Assembly: GCA_025362115.1 (NCBI GenBank)
Contig: JANYIK010000129.1
Span: 1 to 9,693, forward strand
Direction of reading: 5' to 3'
Length of the DNA: 9,693 bases
Origin: Methylophilaceae bacterium
Lineage (GTDB): Bacteria > Pseudomonadota > Gammaproteobacteria > Burkholderiales > Methylophilaceae
Each line of letters starts with the position of its first letter. Positions within the stretch are counted from its first letter, which is position 1. Shown piece by piece: positions 4,881-9,693 of this stretch. Made by a program: the position numbers and the translations under genes. The notes beneath the pieces were generated by a model. It was not told where the DNA came from. It searched no databases and saw only the letters and a list, made by a program, of their open reading frames with translations.

Positions 4881-5717
4881 ATGCTCATATCTGACGACAT
4901 CATCCAACAACAAGCCGCCGCCGCGCTTGCCGAAGACATAAAAACTGGTGATTTGACCGCCGCGCTCATCCCCGCTGAGCAAATATCGGAAGCACACGTC
5001 ATCAGCCGCGAGAGCGCCGTTTTGTGCGGCACGGCATGGTTTGAAGCGTGTTTTCGCCAGCTTGATGCAGGCGTGAAGATCACATGGCTGGTAGCAGAAG
5101 GCGCTACGCTCACGCCAAATCAAAGCATATGCAGCATTCACGGTAACGCCCGCGCCATGCTCACCGCAGAGCGCACCGGCTTAAACTTTTTGCAAACCCT
5201 ATCCGCCACCGCCACGCTGACTCGACAATATGCAGATGCCATAGCCGGTACTAAAGCGGTCGTCATGGATACCCGCAAAACCTTGCCTGGTCTGCGTCTG
5301 GCGCAGAAATACGCAGTCACCGTGGGTGGTGGCGCGAATCAACGCTTAGGGCTGTATGACGGTATTCTTATCAAAGAGAATCACATCGCAGCAGCGGGCG
5401 GCATTGCCCAAGCATTAGCCGCGACCAGCACCGCAAAAGTACCGGTGCAAATTGAAGTGGAAAGCTTAAACGAACTCAAAACCGCCCTCGCCGCAGGCGC
5501 TAAATGCATTTTGCTGGATAATTTTGACGTAGATGCCCTGCAACAAGCCGTAGCGCTCAATCAAGGCCGCGCCGAACTGGAAGCCTCCGGCGGCATCACA
5601 CTCGCCAATATCCGCCAAATCGCCAAGACTGGCGTGGATAGGATTTCGGTGGGAAGTCTAACCAAAGATGTTAAGGCGGTAGATTTTTCTATGCGCTTCA
5701 ATAGACAACCCGCCTAG
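4881..5717 (+). CDS. nadC: Nicotinate-nucleotide pyrophosphorylase (quinolinate phosphoribosyltransferase)
   Basis: Converts quinolinate and PRPP to nicotinate mononucleotide, CO2 and pyrophosphate in de novo NAD synthesis. At 278 residues it is full length. Seen: AERTGLNFLQTLSATAT (96-112) with the substrate arginine, MDTRKTLPGLRLAQKYAV (129-146) with the Arg-Lys and Arg/Lys pairs that bind quinolinate and phosphates, GGGANQRLGLYDGILIKENH (149-168), EVESL, LLDNF and EASGGI. The histidine commonly found in GGGxNHR is Gln154 here; I believe this is common in betaproteobacteria, so I read it as a lineage trait, not a defect. No ribosome site precedes the ATG, and TATAAT ends 6 nt before it. nadA and nadB are not in the window. 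Confidence 0.96.
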   Translation: MLISDDIIQQQAAAALAEDIKTGDLTAALIPAEQISEAHVISRESAVLCGTAWFEACFRQLDAGVKITWLVAEGATLTPNQSICSIHGNARAMLTAERTGLNFLQTLSATATLTRQYADAIAGTKAVVMDTRKTLPGLRLAQKYAVTVGGGANQRLGLYDGILIKENHIAAAGGIAQALAATSTAKVPVQIEVESLNELKTALAAGAKCILLDNFDVDALQQAVALNQGRAELEASGGITLANIRQIAKTGVDRISVGSLTKDVKAVDFSMRFNRQPA

Positions 5718-5724
5718 CGGGTTT
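5707..5724 (+). terminator. Stem-loop over the nadC stop codon
   Basis: AACCCGC (5707-5713), loop CTA, GCGGGTT (5717-5723): a perfect 7-bp GC-rich stem followed by a short T-run (TTTC). The TAG stop spans the loop and the first base of the right arm. This is a compact candidate terminator, weakened by the short T-tract. Confidence 0.5.
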
Positions 5725-5732
5725 CGGCGTCC

Positions 5733-5756
5733 CCCTCTACCGCATGCGGGAGAGGG
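5733..5756. repeat. REP-like GC-rich palindrome
   Basis: CCCTCT-A-CCGC-AT-GCGG-G-AGAGGG forms a hairpin with 10 pairs and one A/G mismatch, followed by CAGGGGTGAGGG. It matches the general look of a repeat widespread between genes in proteobacteria (CCCTCTCCCGC...GCGGGAGAGGG followed by a GTGAGGG tail). With the stem-loop before it, it probably marks the end of nadC transcription. Confidence 0.6.
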
Positions 5757-5810
5757 CAGGGGTGAGGGATGCAAAGCTCCTTTTTCCGAATATTCATACT
5801 CGTTGCCGCC

Positions 5811-5839
5811 TTGACCAAAACCGCCCAAACCGTTACTGT
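5811..5839 (+). promoter_or_regulatory. Possible promoter of ilvBH
   Basis: TTGACC (5811-5816), a 17-nt spacer and TACTGT (5834-5839) give a fair -35 and weak -10, with a start near 5846 and a leader of about 30 nt. No attenuator, leader peptide rich in branched-chain codons or riboswitch can be seen between 5757 and 5876. Confidence 0.35.
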
Positions 5840-5876
5840 TCGGGGTTCGCAATAAACTCAACAAAATCGCAATTTT

Positions 5877-7640
5877 ATGGAATCAACAGGCTCGACTACA
5901 GGCGCAATCAGTGGCGCAGAGATCGTTATACGCTGCTTGCACGAGGAAAAAGTCAAATTTGTGTTTGGCTATCCCGGCGGCGCGGTGTTGCACATCTACG
6001 ACGCATTATTCAAACAAAACAAGTTCAAGCATATTTTGGTGCGCCACGAACAAGCCGCCGTACATGCGGCTGATGCCTATGCACGCGCCACTGGTGACGT
6101 AGGCGTGGCTTTGGTCACGTCTGGCCCAGGTGCCACCAACGCGGTGACCGGCATTGCCACCGCTTATATGGATTCCATCCCTATCGTGGTCATCAGCGGC
6201 CAGGTACCTTCTTATGCCATCGGCGAAGACGCGTTTCAAGAAGTGGACATGGTGGGCATTACCCGTCCGTGTGTGAAGCACAATTTTCTGGTTAAAGACG
6301 TTAAGGATATTGCCAGCACCATCAAAAAGGCCTTCTACATTGCGGCTAGCGGCCGCCCTGGGCCAGTAGTGGTGGACATTCCTAAAGACATCACCGCACA
6401 TCTGGCCAATTTCGAGTACCCAAACTCGGTGGAAATGCGCTCGTACAATCCGGTTGCCAAAGGTCACTCCGGGCAGATTAAAAAAGCACTCAAATTGTTG
6501 CTGGAAGCCAAACGCCCGATGATTTACAGCGGCGGCGGCACGGTGCTGGGCGATGCCTCAGCACACCTGATCAAGCTCGCCCACAAGCTTGGCTACCCAG
6601 TCACGAATACGCTGATGGGCTTGGGTGGATTTCCTGCCACCGACAAACAATTTGTCGGCATGCTGGGCATGCACGGCACTTACGAAGCCAATATGGCGAT
6701 GCAGGACTGTGACGTACTGCTGGCGGTGGGCGCGCGCTTTGATGACCGCGTGATTGGTAATCCCACGCACTTTCTGAGCCAAAAACGTACGATTATCCAT
6801 ATTGACGTGGATCCATCCTCCATCTCTAAACGGGTGAAGGTGGACGTGCCCATCGTCGGCCAAGTGCAATCCGTACTGGGCGAAATGAATGAACTGCTGG
6901 ACGCAGAGACCAAAAAACCGGACGCGGCTGCACTCAAGGCCTGGTGGGCGACCATTGATGGCTGGCGTGGCAAAGACTCTTTGGCCTATGACCGCAGCAG
7001 TAGCATCATCAAGCCGCAATTCGTCATAGAAAAGCTCTATGAAGTGACCAAGGGCAACGCTTATGTGACCTCCGACGTGGGTCAGCATCAGATGTGGGCG
7101 GCGCAATATTACAAATTCGACAAGCCTCGTCGCTGGATTAACTCTGGCGGCCTTGGCACGATGGGTGTTGGCTTACCTTATGCAATGGGCTGTCAATTGG
7201 CCGACCCCAAAGCACAAGTCGCCTGCGTGACCGGCGAAGGCAGTATCCAGATGAATATTCAGGAGCTTTCCACCTGCAAGCAGTTCCATCTGCCCATCAA
7301 GGTCATCATGCTCAACAATCGCTACCTTGGCATGGTGCGGCAATGGCAGGAGTTTTTCTACGAAAATCGCTACGCGGAATCGTATATGGACAGTTTGCCC
7401 GATTTCGTCAAACTGGCTGAATCTTACGGCCATGTGGGGATGCAAATCACTAAACCGGGCGATGTTGAAAGCGCGCTGAAAGAGGCGTTTGCCATGAAAG
7501 ACCGTTTTGTATTCATGGATTTCATCACTGACCAAAAAGAAAACGTGTTCCCCATGGTGCCGAATGGCAAGGGCATTTCGGAAATGATTATGGGCGACGA
7601 TCCAAAATCCAAAACAGCGGAAAGGCCAGAGCTGGCATGA
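5877..7640 (+). CDS. ilvB: Acetolactate synthase, catalytic large subunit
   Basis: Joins two pyruvates to acetolactate (valine/leucine path), or pyruvate and 2-ketobutyrate to acetohydroxybutyrate (isoleucine path), using thiamine diphosphate, Mg2+ and FAD. At 587 residues it is full length with the three expected domains. N-terminal pyrimidine-binding domain: FGYPGGAVLHIYDAL (30-44), catalytic Glu58 in HEQAAVHAADAYA, TSGPGATNAVTGIA. Central domain: RPMIYSGGGTVLGDA. C-terminal pyrophosphate domain: GEGS (453-456) to NN (480-481), the diphosphate/Mg2+ motif, then RYLGMVRQWQEFFYENRY. GEGS in place of GDGS is usual in betaproteobacteria as far as I know. The ATG lacks a clear Shine-Dalgarno, but an in-frame stop lies close upstream. 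The end overlaps ilvH by ATGA. ilvI is an equally valid name. Confidence 0.97.
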   Translation: MESTGSTTGAISGAEIVIRCLHEEKVKFVFGYPGGAVLHIYDALFKQNKFKHILVRHEQAAVHAADAYARATGDVGVALVTSGPGATNAVTGIATAYMDSIPIVVISGQVPSYAIGEDAFQEVDMVGITRPCVKHNFLVKDVKDIASTIKKAFYIAASGRPGPVVVDIPKDITAHLANFEYPNSVEMRSYNPVAKGHSGQIKKALKLLLEAKRPMIYSGGGTVLGDASAHLIKLAHKLGYPVTNTLMGLGGFPATDKQFVGMLGMHGTYEANMAMQDCDVLLAVGARFDDRVIGNPTHFLSQKRTIIHIDVDPSSISKRVKVDVPIVGQVQSVLGEMNELLDAETKKPDAAALKAWWATIDGWRGKDSLAYDRSSSIIKPQFVIEKLYEVTKGNAYVTSDVGQHQMWAAQYYKFDKPRRWINSGGLGTMGVGLPYAMGCQLADPKAQVACVTGEGSIQMNIQELSTCKQFHLPIKVIMLNNRYLGMVRQWQEFFYENRYAESYMDSLPDFVKLAESYGHVGMQITKPGDVESALKEAFAMKDRFVFMDFITDQKENVFPMVPNGKGISEMIMGDDPKSKTAERPELA

Positions 7641-8128
7641 AACATATCATCTCGTTATTGATGGAGAACGAGGCCGGCGCGCTGTCGCGTGTGGCCGGCT
7701 TGTTTTCGGCGCGTGGCTACAATATTGAGTCGCTAACCGTAGCGCCGACCGAAGATGCGACTTTGTCGCGCATGACCATTGTGACTTCCGGTTCCGACGA
7801 AGTGATAGAGCAAATCGTCAAGCAACTCAATAAGCTGGTGGACGTGGTGAAAATGCTCGATCTCAACGATGGCCGCTTCATCGAACGCGAACTGATGTTG
7901 GTCAAGGTCAAAGCCACCGGCGCATATCGCGAAGAAATGAAACGTATGGCGGATGTTTTCCGTGGCCGCATCATTGACGTGGCGGATGGCAGCTACACTG
8001 TAGAATTGACTGGCTCCGGCGCCAAGTTGGATGCCTTTTTGGAAGCGTTGGATAACAGCGCCATCATGGAAACCGTACGCACTGGTGCCAGCGGCATCGG
8101 ACGTGGTGATCGCATTTTGAAAGTATAA
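7637..8128 (+). CDS. ilvH: Acetolactate synthase, regulatory small subunit
   Basis: A 163-residue partner of IlvB that stimulates catalysis and confers feedback inhibition by valine. The N-terminal ACT domain is clear: HIISLLMENEAGALSRVAGLFSARGYNIESL opens the protein (about 3-34). The Asn and Gly residues in the ENEAGALSRVAGLF stretch are those that bind valine in characterised small subunits. The C-terminal domain includes ELMLVKVKA, VFRGRIIDVADGSYTVELTG and RTGASGIGRGDRIL, typical of the family. The ATG overlaps the ilvB stop by 4 nt, so the two subunits should be translationally coupled in proportion. A CTAG-rich inverted repeat begins 5 nt after the stop. Confidence 0.97.
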   Translation: MKHIISLLMENEAGALSRVAGLFSARGYNIESLTVAPTEDATLSRMTIVTSGSDEVIEQIVKQLNKLVDVVKMLDLNDGRFIERELMLVKVKATGAYREEMKRMADVFRGRIIDVADGSYTVELTGSGAKLDAFLEALDNSAIMETVRTGASGIGRGDRILKV

Positions 8129-8132
8129 ACAA

Positions 8133-8223
8133 GGGGCTAGAGACTAGAGACTAGAGGCTAGGGACTAGAAAACTCCCCTGCCTCGCTTTTACTAGTCTCT
8201 AGTCCCTAGTCTCTAACCCCTAG
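8133..8223. repeat. CTAG-heptad inverted repeat, copy 1 (ilvH-ilvC spacer)
   Basis: The left arm has CTAG at 8137, 8144, 8151, 8158 and 8165, exactly 7 bp apart, separated by purine triplets AGA, AGA, AGG, GGA. The right arm has CTAG at 8192, 8199, 8206 and 8220 (CTAA at 8213), again every 7 bp, with pyrimidine triplets TCT, TCC, TCT, CCC. The arms can fold into a long imperfect hairpin in more than one register. The centre (8169-8191) has an A-run, CTCCCCTGCCTC and a T-run. It fills nearly the whole spacer and ends just before the ilvC ribosome site. Confidence 0.85.
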
Positions 8224-8237
8224 ATTAAGGAAACAAT

Positions 8238-9254
8238 ATGAAAGTGTATTACGACAAAGACGCTGACCTTTCCATCATCAAAAAGAAGAAGGTCACCATC
8301 GTGGGATACGGCTCACAAGGCCACGCGCACGCCGCCAACCTGAAAGAATCCGGGGTCACCGTCACTGTGGGTTTACGCAAGGAAGGCTCTTCTTGGGCGA
8401 AGGCCGAAAAGGCCGGACACACCGTGCAAGACATCGCCAAAGCAGTGAAAGACGCAGACGTGGTGATGGTTCTGCTGCCGGACGAAACCATGGCTGGCAT
8501 TTTCCACGCTGAAGTCGCCCCTAATTTGAAAAAAGGCGCTGCGTTGGCTTTTGCCCACGGCTTTAACATCCACTACAACCAAATTGTGCCGCGCGCAGAT
8601 TTGGACGTGATCATGATTGCCCCCAAAGGCCCAGGCCACACCGTGCGTTCAGAATACGTCAAAGGCGGCGGCGTGCCATCGCTCATCGCTGTACATCAAG
8701 ATGCCAGCGGTAAGGCGAAGGACATCGCGCTCTCCTACGCGGCAGCCAACGGCGGCACTAAGGGTGGCGTGATTGAAACCGATTTCCGTGAAGAAACCGA
8801 GACCGACTTGTTCGGTGAGCAAGCCGTGCTGTGCGGCGGTTGCGTGGAACTGATTAAAGCTGGCTTTGAAACGCTGGTTGAAGCGGGTTACGCACCAGAA
8901 ATGGCGTATTTCGAGTGCTTGCACGAAATGAAGTTGATTGTGGATTTGATGTACGAAGGCGGCATCGCCAATATGAATTATTCCATCTCCAACAATGCGG
9001 AATACGGCGAATACGTGACGGGTCCAAAAGTCATCAACGAAGAATCGCGTTGGGCAATGAAGGAGGCCTTGGATAATATCCAAAATGGCGAGTACGCCAA
9101 AAAATTCATTCTGGAAGGCCGTACCAACTACCCGGAAATGACCGCGCGCCGCCGCTTGAATGCCGCCCACCCCATCGAGAAAGTGGGAGCGCAACTGCGC
9201 TCCATGATGCCGTGGATTGCCAAGAACAAGCTGGTGGATCAATCTAAAAACTAA
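8238..9254 (+). CDS. ilvC: Ketol-acid reductoisomerase, NADP(+)-type, class I
   Basis: Second step of branched-chain amino acid synthesis: Mg2+-dependent alkyl shift and NAD(P)H reduction of the acetohydroxy acid made by IlvBH. At 338 residues it is a class I (short) enzyme. The Rossmann domain has GYGSQGHAHAANL (23-35), with Arg47 and Ser51/Ser52 at the end of the second strand, which fits NADPH preference. Catalytic residues fall at the positions known in this class: Lys130 in APKGPGHTVR, Asp190 and Glu194 in ETDLFGEQ, Glu226 and Glu230 in ECLHEMKLIVD. NMNYSISNNAEYGEY follows. The ATG has AAGGA (8227-8231) 6 nt upstream. Both flanks carry a CTAG-heptad hairpin. Confidence 0.98.
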   Translation: MKVYYDKDADLSIIKKKKVTIVGYGSQGHAHAANLKESGVTVTVGLRKEGSSWAKAEKAGHTVQDIAKAVKDADVVMVLLPDETMAGIFHAEVAPNLKKGAALAFAHGFNIHYNQIVPRADLDVIMIAPKGPGHTVRSEYVKGGGVPSLIAVHQDASGKAKDIALSYAAANGGTKGGVIETDFREETETDLFGEQAVLCGGCVELIKAGFETLVEAGYAPEMAYFECLHEMKLIVDLMYEGGIANMNYSISNNAEYGEYVTGPKVINEESRWAMKEALDNIQNGEYAKKFILEGRTNYPEMTARRRLNAAHPIEKVGAQLRSMMPWIAKNKLVDQSKN

Positions 9255-9258
9255 GGGA

Positions 9259-9329
9259 CTGGGGGCTAGGGGCTAGGGATCAGGAAAAAACTCCATCCCC
9301 GCCTCTAGCCTCTAGCCTCTAGCCCCTAT
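9259..9329. repeat. CTAG-heptad inverted repeat, copy 2 (ilvC-psd spacer)
   Basis: Same design as copy 1. Left arm: CTGG (9259), CTAG (9266), CTAG (9273), TCAG (9280), 7 bp apart with GGG, GGG, GGA between. Right arm: CTAG at 9305, 9312 and 9319, then CTAT at 9326, with CCT, CCT, CCC between. The centre again has an A-run followed by CTCC and GCCTC. The last, altered unit (CTAT) overlaps the psd ATG. The element fills the whole 73-bp spacer and leaves no room for a separate ribosome site. Confidence 0.8.
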
Positions 9330-9693
9330 GAACACTTACCCCCACCCCATCATCGCCCGCGAAGGCTGGCCGTTTCTGGCGATAGCTGCCACGGTTTCGG
9401 CTATTGTCAGCGTGTATAGCTGGTCTTGGGCGATTCCCTTGTGGATACTTACGTTATTCATACTGCAATTTTTCCGCGACCCGCCGCGTGAAGTGCCGAA
9501 TGATGCCGACGCAGTGGTATCAGCCGCTGACGGCAAGGTGATTGTGGTAGAAAAAGCTTATGACGAATACCTCAAGCGTGATGCACTCAAAATCAGCGTA
9601 TTTATGAACGTGTTCAACGTACATTCCAACCGCAGCCCAGTGGATGGCGCAGTACAGCAACAGTGGTATTTTGAAGGCCAGTTTTTCAACGCA
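9328..9693 (+). CDS. psd: Phosphatidylserine decarboxylase proenzyme, 3' end cut by the window
   Basis: Makes phosphatidylethanolamine from phosphatidylserine at the inner membrane. The first 122 residues are visible and open at the window edge. Seen: MNTYPHPIIAREGWPF at the start, one or two hydrophobic segments (about 15-48), FFRDPPREVP (48-57), VVSAADGKV (63-71) and the family block FMNVFNVHSNRSPVDG (92-107), whose His lies in the active centre. The self-cleavage motif that yields the pyruvoyl group (LGST-like) would be downstream and cannot be checked. The length pattern suggests the short, non-E. coli-type Psd that often follows ilvC in betaproteobacteria. The ATG is the only sensible start, yet it lacks a Shine-Dalgarno and lies on the end of a hairpin repeat. 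Confidence 0.93.
   Translation, partial: MNTYPHPIIAREGWPFLAIAATVSAIVSVYSWSWAIPLWILTLFILQFFRDPPREVPNDADAVVSAADGKVIVVEKAYDEYLKRDALKISVFMNVFNVHSNRSPVDGAVQQQWYFEGQFFNA

Noticed and set aside
5340..5345. Gln in place of His in the NadC GGGxNHR motif as a disabled enzyme
   Set aside because: All other substrate-binding residues are intact, and I believe GGGxNQR is usual among betaproteobacteria.
6006..7106. Long minus-strand reading frames opposite ilvB (153 and 182 codons), and 197 codons opposite ilvC at 8649-9242
   Set aside because: They are mirror frames of strongly conserved genes, with compositions set by the sense codons and no family features.
7233..7244. GEGS instead of GDGS in IlvB as a cofactor-site mutation
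   Set aside because: Glu at this place is an ordinary variant in this lineage as far as I know, and the rest of the motif through NN is intact.
8133..8223. CTAG repeats as a CRISPR array
   Set aside because: The period is 7 bp with no unique spacers of 25-40 bp, and arms are inverted around a centre. No cas genes are near.
8133..8223. CTAG units as Trp-repressor operators
   Set aside because: Trp operators share a CTAG core, but the 7-bp period, purine/pyrimidine arms and location inside an ilv operon do not fit, and no regulator gene is in view.

Overview
The window looks like chromosome from a betaproteobacterium, most likely in or near the Nitrosomonadales. This is an inference from the gene order ilvB-ilvH-ilvC-psd and from the protein style: GEGS in acetolactate synthase, GGGxNQR in NadC and a Psd beginning MNTYPHPI. 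I cannot name the species. Coding density is high and no RNA gene, insertion sequence, CRISPR array or prophage is visible.

Layout. 1-721 is the 3' part of a triosephosphate isomerase gene with an unusual catalytic lid. 747-2845 holds three complete type II toxin-antitoxin modules of three different families: higBA on the plus strand, then vapBC-like and relBE modules on the minus strand. Each has its own promoter or operator-like palindrome. Next to them, 2910-3284 encodes an exported Rap1a/Tai-like immunity protein with no visible effector. A minus-strand pair follows: a radical SAM protein (3344-4183) and a glutathione S-transferase-like protein (4226-4831). From 4881 the plus strand carries housekeeping biosynthesis: nadC (NAD synthesis), then ilvB and ilvH overlapping by 4 nt (acetolactate synthase large and regulatory subunits), ilvC (ketol-acid reductoisomerase) and the start of psd (phosphatidylserine decarboxylase), which runs off the window.

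How the genes fit together. IlvB/IlvH and IlvC catalyse the first two steps of branched-chain amino acid synthesis. Psd makes phosphatidylethanolamine and is probably carried in the same transcription unit. The toxin-antitoxin block is a small accessory zone between core genes.

The most unusual structure is a pair of related inverted-repeat elements, one on each side of ilvC (8133-8223 and 9259-9329). They are built from CTAG spaced every 7 bp with purine triplets in the left arm and pyrimidine triplets in the right arm, and have a similar central A-rich/CTCC segment. The second runs into the psd start codon. Other points are a palindrome over the higB start codon, a symmetric ATTATAAT box shared by nadC and the GST gene, a three-half-site operator before relB, and an in-frame duplication of the start of the radical SAM gene. 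No clearly new multi-gene system is evident.
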